Assembly (NCBI RefSeq): GCF_019049245.1
Contig: NZ_JAGMUK010000040.1
Location: 244,149 to 308,148 of the forward strand
Direction: 5' to 3'
Length of the DNA: 64,000 nt
Source: Streptomyces sp. AC555_RSS877
GTDB lineage: Bacteria; Actinomycetota; Actinomycetes; Streptomycetales; Streptomycetaceae
Each line of letters begins with the position of its first letter. The stretch's first letter is position 1. Position numbers and translations under genes: made by a program. The notes below the pieces were generated by a model. That model did no database searches, was not told the origin of the DNA, and worked only from the letters and a program-made list of their open reading frames with translations. Shown piece by piece: positions 26,229-34,681 of this stretch.

Positions 26229-26795
26229 TCAGCGGCTGCCGGTCCAGTTGTGGGCGACGTCCACCACGACCCGGTCGGCGAGGTGCTGTACCCGGAACGG
26301 CAGCCGGGTGCGGACCCCCAGCCCGATCTGTGTCTCGCCCTCGAAGCTGCCCGCGAACCGGGTGTCCCGGAAGGTGCGGTAGCCCGTGAGGTTCACGCCG
26401 GGCAGCGGACGGGCCACCCGTCCGGGATACGTGGGGGCCCCGGTCGCGGGATCGTAGGCGGGTGCTGCCACCCGTACCTCGAGGACGGCCCCGCCCGCGA
26501 CGGCGACGGGACGGCCCGACCCGTCCTGACGGAGGCTGTCGACATAGCGCACCCAGTAGCCGAGGCCGCCGGCGCCGCCGGGGACGTCGATGACCATCCG
26601 GTCGTAACAGGGGTGGCTTCCGGTCCTGATGTTCTTCACCGGCGCCGTCGTGCCGGCGGCGCGTGACTTGGCGAGGCTGCCCCAGCCGGTGGGGCATGTC
26701 GTGGCCGCCGGGGCGGCGTCCGCCGGCATCGTGCTCGCCGTCAGTGCCGCGCCCATGAGTACCGCTGCGGCCCAGGCTGTTCTGCTTCGTCTCAT
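26229..26795 (-). CDS. Secreted AMIN-like domain protein
   Basis: This 188-residue protein has a Sec signal peptide (RRSRTAWAAAVLMGAALTAS, cleavage after ADA near residue 28). The mature part fits the AMIN-like domain of secreted actinobacterial proteins: CPTGWGS, then HPCYDRMVIDVPGGAGGLGYWVRY, with two Cys that may pair, and a C-terminal DRVVVDVAHNW strand. A role at the cell wall is inferred from the name-giving AMIN fold. GAGGGA precedes the ATG. Confidence 0.82.
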   Translation of the reverse strand: MRRSRTAWAAAVLMGAALTASTMPADAAPAATTCPTGWGSLAKSRAAGTTAPVKNIRTGSHPCYDRMVIDVPGGAGGLGYWVRYVDSLRQDGSGRPVAVAGGAVLEVRVAAPAYDPATGAPTYPGRVARPLPGVNLTGYRTFRDTRFAGSFEGETQIGLGVRTRLPFRVQHLADRVVVDVAHNWTGSR

Positions 26796-26962
26796 GATGT
26801 CCCTCGAGACGTTGATGTGAGTGGTAACAGGTGAGACATCCGACTTGGCTGAAAGGTTGCACTATTTCGCACTGATCCATGCCGGGTTCCGAAACAACGG
26901 CGCGGCCCCGGCGCTCGGATCCTGCACCGCGTCCTGACCGCGCCCGCCCCGTTCCCGACAGA

Positions 26963-27017
26963 GCCCGGGCCTCCCCGGCCGATGTGGCCGAAGCCACGTC
27001 ACCGGGGAGGCCCGGGC
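26963..27017. terminator. Terminator-like hairpin between divergent genes
   Basis: A perfect 16-base GC-rich stem GCCCGGGCCTCCCCGG pairs with 27002-27017 around a 23-base loop that can itself fold. It lies upstream of both flanking genes, so it is either a leader attenuator or a leftover terminator. No T tract follows. It occupies the 299-base gap between 26795 and 27095, in which I see nothing else. Confidence 0.5.
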
Positions 27018-27094
27018 CATGTCGTACGGCGGGACCGGCGGGCTACCGTTTCGCGCAGTCCCCCCTCTCATCACCAGCATCGGGCGGCCCGGCA

Positions 27095-27625
27095 GTGCAA
27101 GCAGATCTCTCCCCGGTCATAGCGGCGACCTCCCAGTGGCTGACCTGCGCCTATCCCTCGGGCGGCGGCGCGCTGGCCTCCGCCCTGTGCGAGGTGCAGG
27201 CGCGCCAGGCCGTGACCGTGGCGGCCTGGCTGAGATATCCGACGCTGATGGACGCCGCACTGGTCGGCATGGCCGGACCCGGTGGTTCGGCCCGGCTCGA
27301 CTGGGTCACGGGCGCGGACGGGGCCGGTGCCCGGGACGCCGACGAGGCCGCCTGGCGCAGCTGGGTCGACGAGGTCGTCGCGAGCTGGGCGGCCTGCCTG
27401 CTCACCGACCCGGAACTGGCCGTCAGGGCCGTGGCCGCACTCGCGGGGGGCGGCCACACGAACGGGGTGCCGGCGGCCGAGTTCCGCCGCCTGCTCGCAC
27501 CCGACGAGGAGGACCGCCGTGCGGCGGTCCTCCTGCGTCACCCCGACCTGCTGGCCCCCGTGGCCGAACTCCATCACTCCCAGCTCGTGGAACGCCTCGA
27601 GCCGGGACAGGCACTCATCGCCTGA
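27095..27625 (+). CDS. Hypothetical protein
   Basis: I do not recognise it. From the GTG at 27095 (VQADLSPVIAATSQWLTCAY) it encodes 176 residues, mostly helical, rich in Ala and Trp, without signal peptide, membrane helix or metal motif. An open frame reaches back to 26879, but that part contains the GC-rich hairpin and lacks coding bias, so the later start is preferred. It converges on the hemerythrin gene. Confidence 0.6.
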   Translation: MQADLSPVIAATSQWLTCAYPSGGGALASALCEVQARQAVTVAAWLRYPTLMDAALVGMAGPGGSARLDWVTGADGAGARDADEAAWRSWVDEVVASWAACLLTDPELAVRAVAALAGGGHTNGVPAAEFRRLLAPDEEDRRAAVLLRHPDLLAPVAELHHSQLVERLEPGQALIA

Positions 27626-27637
27626 GGCCGCCAGCGG

Positions 27638-28201
27638 TCAGTCGTGCTTGCCGCGGCCGGTCAGCGCGTCCCGCATCCGGTCGACCAGTCCGGCACCCGG
27701 TGCCAGCAGCTTGTTGGCCGGAGGCGTGTCCGGGGCGGACGGGTGCGGCCGGGTCGGCGCCATCTTCTTGGCCGTACGGACCTTGTCGCCCAGGGTGTCG
27801 AGTGCCTCCGGCGGGCACGCCACCCGCAGCTGCGGGAAGAGGTTCTCCTCCTCGTCGGCGATGTGGGAGCGGATCTCGCTCATCAGCATGCCGACGAGCC
27901 GGTCGAACTCGGGATCCTCCGCCGCGCAGCCCTCCAGATCCTTCATGATCTGCTCGGCCTTCGCGTGGTCCTCGATCTCCCGGTCCGCCATGGCGTTCCC
28001 GTTCACCAGATGCTCGCGCACGGCCGGGTACAGGTACTCCTCCTCGGCCACCGAGTGCCGGACCAGCTCCATCGTGGCCTGCTCGGCGTACACCTTGCGG
28101 TCCTTGTCACCGGACGGCAGGGCCTCGATGCGGCCGAAGAAGTCCTCGACCTCCCGGTGATCGGCCATCAGCTCGTCGATGACGTTTCCTCCGTGTCCCA
28201 T
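27638..28201 (-). CDS. Hemerythrin HHE-domain protein
   Basis: This 187-residue protein has a four-helix bundle with di-iron ligands in order: HREVEDFF, RHSVAEEEYLYP, DHAKAEQIMKD, and HIADEEENLFPQL. Such proteins bind O2 or NO or protect against oxidative stress. The C-terminal 50 residues are a Pro/Lys-rich tail. GGAGG precedes the ATG by eight bases. It is divergent from the M20 amidohydrolase. Confidence 0.9.
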   Translation of the reverse strand: MGHGGNVIDELMADHREVEDFFGRIEALPSGDKDRKVYAEQATMELVRHSVAEEEYLYPAVREHLVNGNAMADREIEDHAKAEQIMKDLEGCAAEDPEFDRLVGMLMSEIRSHIADEEENLFPQLRVACPPEALDTLGDKVRTAKKMAPTRPHPSAPDTPPANKLLAPGAGLVDRMRDALTGRGKHD

Positions 28202-28375
28202 GCTCTCCACCTCCAGCCAGGGGGTGGCGGCCCGGGGCGGACCCGCCACGGCCCCCGAGTGCCCCGCGCGGCCCGCCCTACGCCCGGCCAAAGCCCGGCC
28301 GGAGGGGTGTGGGCGGGGCACATCGAAGGAACCCGCACCGGGACACACGCCTGTGACGCCCCCCGGGAGGCCGAC

Positions 28376-29560
28376 GTGACCGACGCTCTGGACGAGGTGC
28401 TCGCGCGAGTACGCGGGGAAGTGGCCGCGAGGGCCGAGCGGCTGTGGGACATCGCGCTCACCCTGCACACCGAGCCCGAGTACGCCTTCGAGGAGCACCG
28501 GGCGGCGGCACTGCTCTGCGGCGAACTCGCGTGGGAGGGCTTCACCGTCGAGAGGGGCGTCGCCGGACTGCCCACCGCCTTCTCCGCACGGTGGGGCGCG
28601 CGGCCCCGGCCCGCGGTGGCCCTCCTCCTGGAGTACGACGCCCTGCCCGGCCTCGGGCACGCGTGCGGCCACAACCTGATCGCCGCGGCCGGCCTGGGTG
28701 CCGCGCTGGCGGCGCGGGCCGTCCTGCCCACCGACGCGGGAACCGTCCAGGCCGTGGGCACGCCCGCCGAGGAGGGCGGCGGCGGCAAGGTCACCGAGGT
28801 CGAGGCAGGGCTGTTCGACGACGTCGACGCCGCACTGATGTTCCATCCCGGCGTGTACAACTGGCGGTGGGCGCCGCTGACCGCGCAGGCCCAGTACCGG
28901 GTCGCCTTCCACGGCCGCGCCGCACACCCGACCGGCAACCCCACCGAGGGCATCGACGCGCTCGCCGCGCTGATCCAGCTGTTCAACACCCTCGCCGTGG
29001 TCGGGCGGCGGCTGCCCGAGGGCTCCCACGTCCAGGGCATCGTCACCCACGGCGGCCGGGCGACGAACATAGTCCCCGAGTACGCGGAGGGCCTGTTCGG
29101 GCTGCGCGCCGCGACGACCGCCGCCCTGGAGGACCTCGCGGGAGAGCTTCTGACCTGCGCGCAGGGCGTGGCGCGGGCGACGGGAACGACGGTCACCGTC
29201 GAACGCGCCACACCGCGCTACGAGCACTTCCGCGACAGCGGGGTGCTCTCCGCACGGTTCGCCCGGCACCTGGCCGGCGCGGGCATCGGCATCACGGCCC
29301 CCGAGCCGGGCGTGTACCTGGGCTCCTCGGACATCGGCAACGTCAGCGGGCGCGTCCCCGCCATCCATCCCTTCGTGGCGATCATGGATCCGGACGGCTC
29401 CGACCACACCCCCGAGTTCGCCGCCGCCGCGGCGTCCGACCGCGGCCGGGCGGCGATGCTGGCGTCGGCGGAGGCACTGGCGTGCACGGCGGTCGAGGTG
29501 CTGCTCAGCCCGGAGGTGCGAGACCAGGCGTGGCAGGACCACGCGGCCGCCGCGCTGTGA
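28376..29560 (+). CDS. M20-family metallo-amidohydrolase
   Basis: This 394-residue protein resembles the aminoacylase/p-aminobenzoyl-glutamate hydrolase branch. Metal-binding motifs are YDALPGLGHACGHN and GTPAEEGGGGK, and the dimerisation domain starts at RVAFHGRAAHPTGNPTEG. The late SDIGNVS supplies the usual context of a C-terminal His ligand. The GTG at 28376 follows GGGAGG. The amide substrate is unknown. Confidence 0.87.
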   Translation: MTDALDEVLARVRGEVAARAERLWDIALTLHTEPEYAFEEHRAAALLCGELAWEGFTVERGVAGLPTAFSARWGARPRPAVALLLEYDALPGLGHACGHNLIAAAGLGAALAARAVLPTDAGTVQAVGTPAEEGGGGKVTEVEAGLFDDVDAALMFHPGVYNWRWAPLTAQAQYRVAFHGRAAHPTGNPTEGIDALAALIQLFNTLAVVGRRLPEGSHVQGIVTHGGRATNIVPEYAEGLFGLRAATTAALEDLAGELLTCAQGVARATGTTVTVERATPRYEHFRDSGVLSARFARHLAGAGIGITAPEPGVYLGSSDIGNVSGRVPAIHPFVAIMDPDGSDHTPEFAAAAASDRGRAAMLASAEALACTAVEVLLSPEVRDQAWQDHAAAAL

Positions 29561-29570
29561 ATGCGGGAGC

Positions 29571-30296
29571 TCAGCCGGTGTGCAGCTGGTACACGTTGAA
29601 CGCCCGCCGGATCACCGGCTGGGCCACGTTCCGCACCCGCACGCCACCGGCCGTCATCCCGTGCTCGGTGCCCGCGTGGGCGTGGCCGTGGACGGAGAGG
29701 TCGGCACCGGCCGTGTCGATCGCCTCCGCCAGCAGGTAGCTGCCGAGGAACGGGTAGATCTCGGGCGGCTCGCCGGCGAGGGTGTCGGCGACGGGGGAGA
29801 AGTGGGTCAGCGCCACCCGCAGCTCGCAGCCCTCTTCCTCCAGCTCCTTGAGCGCGGTGTGCAACGAGTCCGCGCAGCGCCGCGTGTACCGCACGAACTC
29901 CTTCATCAGCGGCTCGCCGAACTCGCCGGCGCTGCGTCCGACGAAACCACCGCCGAATCCCTTCGTACCGGCGACACCGACGCGCGAGCCGCCGCACTCG
30001 ACGACCGTGCCCTCGCCCTCCAGGACCGTGACGTCCGCCTCCCGGAGGATGGCGGTGACCTTCCCGGGCTGCTCGTCGTGATGGTCGTGGTTGCCGAGCA
30101 CCGCGACCACCGGCACCGGCAGCCCCCGTACCTCCTGGGCCACCACCCGGGCCTCCTCGGGCGTACCGTGCCGGGTCAGGTCGCCCGCCAGCAGCAGCAG
30201 GTCGGCACACTCGTCCAGGGTGTCGAAGGCGGGGCGCAGCAGGCCCTGGCTCTCGGGGCCCATGTGGATGTCCCCCACGGCGGCGACGCGGATCAT
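29571..30296 (-). CDS. Calcineurin-like metallophosphoesterase
   Basis: This 241-residue protein has the complete metal-site series: AAVGDIHMG, LLLAGDLTRHG, VLGNHDHHD, a His in ALTHFSPV, and VHGHAHAGTEHG. The substrate is unknown. The ATG overlaps the stop of the BON gene (ATGA), making it the last gene of a three-gene operon: nucleotidyltransferase, BON protein, phosphoesterase. Confidence 0.9.
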   Translation of the reverse strand: MIRVAAVGDIHMGPESQGLLRPAFDTLDECADLLLLAGDLTRHGTPEEARVVAQEVRGLPVPVVAVLGNHDHHDEQPGKVTAILREADVTVLEGEGTVVECGGSRVGVAGTKGFGGGFVGRSAGEFGEPLMKEFVRYTRRCADSLHTALKELEEEGCELRVALTHFSPVADTLAGEPPEIYPFLGSYLLAEAIDTAGADLSVHGHAHAGTEHGMTAGGVRVRNVAQPVIRRAFNVYQLHTG

Positions 30297-30589
30297 GGCA
30301 GGTCCTCCGCATGGTCGGGGGAGGCGGTCTCCGCCACCACGACGTCCGTGTGCACGGCGAGCCCGGCCAGCTCCTCGTGGACGGTCCGCAGCACCGTCTC
30401 ACGGCACTGCGCGGAGGGCACCGTACCGGTCACCACGACCGATCCGGCCCGCACCTCGATCCGTACGCCCAGCTCACCGAGCTCCTCCGCGGCCAGCCGG
30501 TCGCGCAGGTGGGCGACGCGGTACTCGACGTTCTCCGCGGCAGGGGCGTGGCCGGCCCCGTGGGCCTGCCCCGCGCCGGTCTCGCTCAT
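30293..30589 (-). CDS. BON-domain protein
   Basis: This 98-residue product holds one BON domain: helix AHLRDRLAAEELGELGV, then strand VRIEVRAGSVVVTGTVPS and helix RETVLRTVHEELAGL. BON domains are linked to envelope or osmotic stress and possibly to phospholipid contact. There is no signal peptide, so it is probably cytoplasmic. It overlaps both neighbours by four bases. Confidence 0.85.
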   Translation of the reverse strand: MSETGAGQAHGAGHAPAAENVEYRVAHLRDRLAAEELGELGVRIEVRAGSVVVTGTVPSAQCRETVLRTVHEELAGLAVHTDVVVAETASPDHAEDLP

Positions 30590-31278
30590 CGCCGTTCCTC
30601 CTTCGGCCTCGGACCGATGACCTCCAGTCGCTCCAGGAAGTAGAAGAACGCGTCGGGCATCGGATCGTCCCCACAGGCGTGGCGCACCGCCTCCCAGTCC
30701 ACCCTCTCCCGCAGCGTGCGCGCGATCGGGAGCACCGCACCGAAGTCGCAGTGGTGCTCGGAGAAGGCGGCCACCAGGCTGTGCACCAGGTCGGTCGGCG
30801 ACAGCACCGGCATGAACACCGAGTCGACCGACAACTCCTGCGCCCGCTCCAGCAGTTCCGTGGTGACCGGCTGGTGCGCCAGCTCGAAGATCAGGTCGAC
30901 CTGCTGTCCCAGGCAACTGGACTTCAGCAGCCAGTCCTCCGGCGGCACGTACACCGGCAGCCCGGCTTCGCGCAGGGTATCGGCGACGGCGTCCGCGTCC
31001 TCGGGACGGAAGCAGAAGTCGACGTCGTGCTGCAGGTTCTGGGCGCTTCCGTGCGCGTACACCGCGACGCTGCCCGCGAGGGCGAACGCGTGCCCCTTCC
31101 GCTTCAGGATCGAGCCCACCTGCTTGGCGGCCTGCAGGATCGCCTGATTGCGGTCCAGGGGCAGGTCCTGGCCGAGCGCCCCGTTCTGCGGTACGAGCTC
31201 CGGATCTCCCGATGCCAGACGCAGCTCCGCGACGCCTGCTCGCTGATCCACAGCGTCGTCCTCCGCATGCCGCGTCAT
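30586..31278 (-). CDS. Nucleotidyltransferase-fold protein
   Basis: This 230-residue protein matches minimal nucleotidyltransferase-like proteins: FALAGSVAVYAHGSAQNLQHDVDFC resembles the GS...DxD active-site pattern, with a further acidic strand QQVDLIFEL. The substrate is unknown; relatives include antitoxin-like and drug-modifying proteins. First gene of the operon with the BON and phosphoesterase genes, behind a sigma-B-like promoter candidate. Confidence 0.75.
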   Translation of the reverse strand: MTRHAEDDAVDQRAGVAELRLASGDPELVPQNGALGQDLPLDRNQAILQAAKQVGSILKRKGHAFALAGSVAVYAHGSAQNLQHDVDFCFRPEDADAVADTLREAGLPVYVPPEDWLLKSSCLGQQVDLIFELAHQPVTTELLERAQELSVDSVFMPVLSPTDLVHSLVAAFSEHHCDFGAVLPIARTLRERVDWEAVRHACGDDPMPDAFFYFLERLEVIGPRPKEERR

Positions 31279-31314
31279 CGCTGCCCCCTTTCCTGGTCGA
31301 CGGCTCAGGCCCGG

Positions 31315-31339
31315 GTACCCGGCGCGTCGCCGTCGACAC
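31315..31339 (-). promoter_or_regulatory. Sigma-B-like promoter candidate for the nucleotidyltransferase-BON-phosphoesterase operon
   Basis: On the minus strand the pattern is GTGT (31339-31336), 15 bases, then GGGTAC (31320-31315), 36 bases before the start codon. This agrees with the Streptomyces sigma-B consensus GNNT-N14-16-GGGTAC/T. No experimental support is available. Confidence 0.45.
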
Positions 31340-31398
31340 GAACGTCATACGCCGACGTGCGCGCGTCACACTTCCGCGTTTGCGGGAACCCGGCCCTC

Positions 31399-31710
31399 AT
31401 GAAGAGCAAGGACACACCCCAGCAGACCTCGCCCGAGGAGCGCCGGATCGTCGAGCGACTGGTGCCGGCCTGGCTGGAGGAGACCGAGCGGCACGACGAC
31501 GCCGCGGCCCGCGAGGCCCGCCGGGGCTGGGAGCGGGGCTCGCTGTCGGACCGGTCCGCGCAGGACCTGGCCCACTGGGTCACCGCCCGGGTCACCGACA
31601 CGGGCTTCAACGAGGACGAGGGCCCGCACGTGGAGGGCCCCGTCCGGATCACCCCCGCGGACAAGGAAGCCGTCCACCGCTGGCTCACGGCGCAGGGCCA
31701 CGGCATCTGA
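31399..31710 (+). CDS. Hypothetical small charged protein
   Basis: I do not recognise it. The 103-residue product is acidic and helical, with Trp-containing segments (LVPAWLEETERHDDAAARE; DLAHWVTARVTD) and an HRWLTAQGHGI tail. There is no signal peptide or membrane helix. The ATG at 31399 has no clear ribosome site. Its surroundings are stress-type genes. Confidence 0.65.
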   Translation: MKSKDTPQQTSPEERRIVERLVPAWLEETERHDDAAAREARRGWERGSLSDRSAQDLAHWVTARVTDTGFNEDEGPHVEGPVRITPADKEAVHRWLTAQGHGI

Positions 31711-31723
31711 CGAGGTGCCCCGC

Positions 31724-32215
31724 TCAGCCCTCGGTCTTCTCCTCGGTCCAGGTCCACGCGTGCTGCAGCCAGTCCGCCACCGTCACGGCACTCAGCCCCG
31801 CACAGACCAGACGGGCGGCCCGCGGAGCGGCGGAGTAGCAGGCGACCAGGCCTCCGGCCACCCATGCGGCGGTGCAGAACGGGCAGGTCACCAGCTCTCC
31901 GACGGCTCGGCGGACACCTTTGCCGCGGGGTGCGTCGTTCACCTCACCGCCCGCCCCCTCCTCTTCGCGGCGGGTGAAGGGCGCCCGCACGAAGCTGGTG
32001 ATCCGGTCCTTGGACAGCAGCCTGGACGCCTTGAACGTCGCGGTGCCGAGCAGCGCGACGTCCCAGGGCGGAACACGGTCCGGCAGCTGTACGCCACGAC
32101 GCCGTGCCGCCACGGAGAACAGCACCGCACCCGCGGTGAACGCCGTGGTCAGCGTGGCATAGCCCGCCAGGGGCGCCTCGTCCTGATCGTCGTAGCGTCG
32201 GTCGTCAGTGGTCAT
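31724..32215 (-). CDS. DUF1360 membrane protein
   Basis: This 163-residue protein has hydrophobic segments near residues 18-38 and 118-150 and the DUF1360 features: WDVALLGTATFKASRLLSKD, then LVTCPFCTAAWVAG with its CxxC motif. Function unknown; similar genes occur in Bacillus spore/stress settings and in actinobacteria. The ATG at 32215 is chosen; the very long open frame upstream is a shadow of catalase. Confidence 0.82.
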   Translation of the reverse strand: MTTDDRRYDDQDEAPLAGYATLTTAFTAGAVLFSVAARRRGVQLPDRVPPWDVALLGTATFKASRLLSKDRITSFVRAPFTRREEEGAGGEVNDAPRGKGVRRAVGELVTCPFCTAAWVAGGLVACYSAAPRAARLVCAGLSAVTVADWLQHAWTWTEEKTEG

Positions 32216-32300
32216 GGCGCCCGAGTGCCCGGTCCGCTCACCGGCACACGTGGCGCACCCGCGCGCACGGGCAACCGCACCGCAGAAGAAACACCGGCCG

Positions 32301-32327
32301 GTGTGACGGACCAGAAGGGCCGGGTAC
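32301..32327 (+). promoter_or_regulatory. Possible sigma-B-like promoter upstream of catalase
   Basis: GTGT (32301-32304), 17 bases, then GGGTAC (32322-32327), 95 bases before the catalase start. The spacer is one base longer than the usual range, so support is weak. Confidence 0.3.
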
Positions 32328-32422
32328 CCGGCCGCCCGCACGGCTGTGGCCCGGTCAGCGGCGGCTGCCCCGCGGCCCGGTCCACGCGTCACAGCAGCCA
32401 CGAGTCGAAGGAGCCCACGAAC

Positions 32423-34081
32423 ATGACGGACGTGTCGAGCATGGGGCCCGGTCCGGACGACGACCGGAAGGTGCTCACCAACCGACAGGGCCACCCCGTC
32501 TACGACAACCAGAACCAGCGCACGGTCGGCGCGCGCGGCCCGGCCACCCTGGAGAACTACCAGTTCCTGGAGAAGATCAGCCACTTCGACCGGGAGCGGA
32601 TCCCGGAGCGGGTCGTCCACGCCCGGGGCGTGACGGCGTACGGCTACTTCGAGGCCTACGGCGCCTGGGGCGACGAGCCGATCAGCCGCTTCACCCGGGC
32701 CAAACTCTTCCAGGAACGCGGCAAGCGGACCGACCTGGCCGTCCGTTTCTCCACCGTCATCGGAGGCCGCGACTCCTCCGAGGCCGCTCGCGATCCACGC
32801 GGCTTCGCGGTGAAGTTCTACACGGAGGACGGCAACTGGGACCTGGTCGGCAACAACCTCGGCGTCTTCTTCATCCGGGACGCGATCAAGTTCCCGGACG
32901 TCATCCACGCCCTCAAACCCGACCCCGTGACCTTCGAACAGCAGCCCCGGCGCATCTTCGACTTCATGTCGCAGACGCCCGAGGCCATGCACATGCTGGT
33001 CAACCTGTTCAGCCCGCGTGGCATCCCGGCGGACTACCGCCACATGCAGGGCTTCGGCGTCAACACCTACAAGTGGGTCAACGAGGAGGGGCGGACCGTC
33101 CTGGTCAAGTACCACTGGATGCCCAAGCAGGGTGTGCGCAGCATGACCGAGGAGGACGCCGCGAACGTCCAGGCGCAGGGACTCGGCCACGCCACCAAGG
33201 ACCTGTACGAGGCCGTGGGGCGCGGCGACTTCCCGGAGTGGGAGCTCCTCGTCCAGATGATGGACGACCACGACCATCCGGAGCTGGACTTCGACCCGCT
33301 GGACGACACCAAGACCTGGCCCGAGCAGGAGTTCCCGCCCAAGCCGGTCGGCAGGATGGTGCTCGACCGGATGCCGGTGAACTTCTTCGCCGAGAACGAG
33401 CAGATCTCCTTCGGCACCGGCGTCCTCGTCGACGGTCTGGACTTCTCCGACGACAAGATGCTCGTCGGCCGCACCTTCTCCTACAGCGACACCCAGCGCC
33501 ACCGCGTCGGCCCCAACTACCTGCAGCTGCCGGTGAACCACGCGAAGAACGCCGACGTGCGCACCAACCAGCGCGACGGCGCGATGACGTATCACGTCGA
33601 CGGCGCCGGCGAGAACGCCGACGTCAACTACGAGCCCTCGATCCGGGGCGGTCTGCGCGAGGCCGAGTACCCCAGGCACGACGAGCAGGGACCGGAGATC
33701 AACGGGCGGCTCACCCGCAAGCGCATCCCCCGCACCAACGACTATCTGCAGGCCGGCCAGCGCTACCTGCTGCTGGAGGACTGGGAACGCGACGATCTGG
33801 TCAAGAACTTCACCGACCTCCTCGCCCAGTGCGACCGGCCGGTGCAGGAACGCATGGTCTGGCACTTCCTGCTGGTGGAGAACGACCTCGGTCTGCGGGT
33901 CGGTGACGCCCTGGGCATCAGCCCCGACGACGTCTCGCACCTGGAGCCGCTGGCCTCCCAGGACCTGACCGACGAGGACCGGGAGCGCCTGGCCAACCTC
34001 GGCAAGAACCCGCCGCGAGATGTGGAGGGCCTGACCATGACCCACTGTGTCCCGGACGAGCGGCACGTCGTGACCCGGTGA
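32423..34081 (+). CDS. Heme catalase
   Basis: This 552-residue monofunctional catalase degrades hydrogen peroxide. The active-site His is in RVVHARGVTAYGYFE, the distal Asn in LVGNNLGVFFIRD, and the heme-ligand Tyr in RTFSYSDTQRHRVG. It is longer than the usual 480-500 residues of small-subunit catalases because of a C-terminal extension past about residue 490. AAGGAG precedes the ATG by about nine bases. It sits among hemerythrin, DoxX and CsbD genes, consistent with a stress role. Which catalase paralogue it is cannot be fixed here. Confidence 0.93.
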   Translation: MTDVSSMGPGPDDDRKVLTNRQGHPVYDNQNQRTVGARGPATLENYQFLEKISHFDRERIPERVVHARGVTAYGYFEAYGAWGDEPISRFTRAKLFQERGKRTDLAVRFSTVIGGRDSSEAARDPRGFAVKFYTEDGNWDLVGNNLGVFFIRDAIKFPDVIHALKPDPVTFEQQPRRIFDFMSQTPEAMHMLVNLFSPRGIPADYRHMQGFGVNTYKWVNEEGRTVLVKYHWMPKQGVRSMTEEDAANVQAQGLGHATKDLYEAVGRGDFPEWELLVQMMDDHDHPELDFDPLDDTKTWPEQEFPPKPVGRMVLDRMPVNFFAENEQISFGTGVLVDGLDFSDDKMLVGRTFSYSDTQRHRVGPNYLQLPVNHAKNADVRTNQRDGAMTYHVDGAGENADVNYEPSIRGGLREAEYPRHDEQGPEINGRLTRKRIPRTNDYLQAGQRYLLLEDWERDDLVKNFTDLLAQCDRPVQERMVWHFLLVENDLGLRVGDALGISPDDVSHLEPLASQDLTDEDRERLANLGKNPPRDVEGLTMTHCVPDERHVVTR

Positions 34082-34097
34082 CCCGGTGACCGGACTG

Positions 34098-34130
34098 GTG
34101 CCGGGCGCGGCCCGACGACCCGCCCGGCAC
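34098..34130. terminator. Hairpin after catalase, between convergent genes
   Basis: A perfect 10-base stem GTGCCGGGCG (34098-34107) pairs with 34121-34130 around a 13-base loop, just after the catalase stop. Confidence 0.65.
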
Positions 34131-34144
34131 ATGGTCCGCGGGGC

Positions 34145-34534
34145 TCACCCCGCCCGTTCTCCGGCTTCTTCGCCGGCCGCTGCTGCCGCCGAGCTCCCCG
34201 CGGCGCGGGAATAGGCGTCGGTGTCCAGGTCCCGGTGCCCGCCCCGGAGTTCGTACCGTGTGCGCAGCACGGCGGCGGCCTGTTCGCGGGTGGCAGAGGT
34301 GAGAGCGAAGTGCTGGCGGGCGTACTCCAGCACGTCGTCGACGTTCACCCGGCCTCGCAGCAGCCGTTCGCCCGCCCCGTCGGCACCGACGGCCTCCAGC
34401 CGGGCCGCCAGGGTCTTGCGCTGCGCGGCGATCGCGATGTCCGCCGCCACCCCGAGCTGTGCGCGCAGGTGGCGTGCGCGTCGCGCGGCCACCTCCCGCG
34501 AGGTACGGCCGCGCCAGTGCACCAAGCGCCTCAT
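34145..34534 (-). CDS. Hypothetical protein
   Basis: I do not recognise it. From the ATG at 34534 (MRRLVHWRGRTSREVAARRA) it encodes 129 residues: a basic N-terminus, then helices rich in Arg and Ala (RVNVDDVLEYARQHFALTS), and an Ala/Glu-rich tail. No membrane helix is seen. Upstream lies a sigma-B-like promoter candidate, so it may belong to the stress set around it. Confidence 0.6.
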   Translation of the reverse strand: MRRLVHWRGRTSREVAARRARHLRAQLGVAADIAIAAQRKTLAARLEAVGADGAGERLLRGRVNVDDVLEYARQHFALTSATREQAAAVLRTRYELRGGHRDLDTDAYSRAAGSSAAAAAGEEAGERAG

Positions 34535-34606
34535 TCCCAACCCCCTGATGGATCGGCGCCGCCCGAGAGGTCCCGGACGGCGCATGCCAAGTCGTGACCC
34601 GTCCGA

Positions 34607-34631
34607 CTACCCGGAGTACCGGCATCCAGAC
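34607..34631 (-). promoter_or_regulatory. Sigma-B-like promoter candidate
   Basis: On the minus strand GTCT (34631-34628), 15 bases, then GGGTAG (34612-34607), 72 bases upstream of the hypothetical gene start. The last base of the -10 deviates from the consensus C/T. Confidence 0.3.
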
Positions 34632-34681
34632 GCGACGATTCCCGTCGGAGTGAGGGTCGGCGGGGCGAGGGCCGCGGCCGG

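Noticed and set aside
26879..27094. N-terminal extension of the hypothetical protein at 27095
   Set aside because: It spans a GC-rich terminator-like hairpin and is low-complexity Pro/Arg; the GTG at 27095 is a better start.
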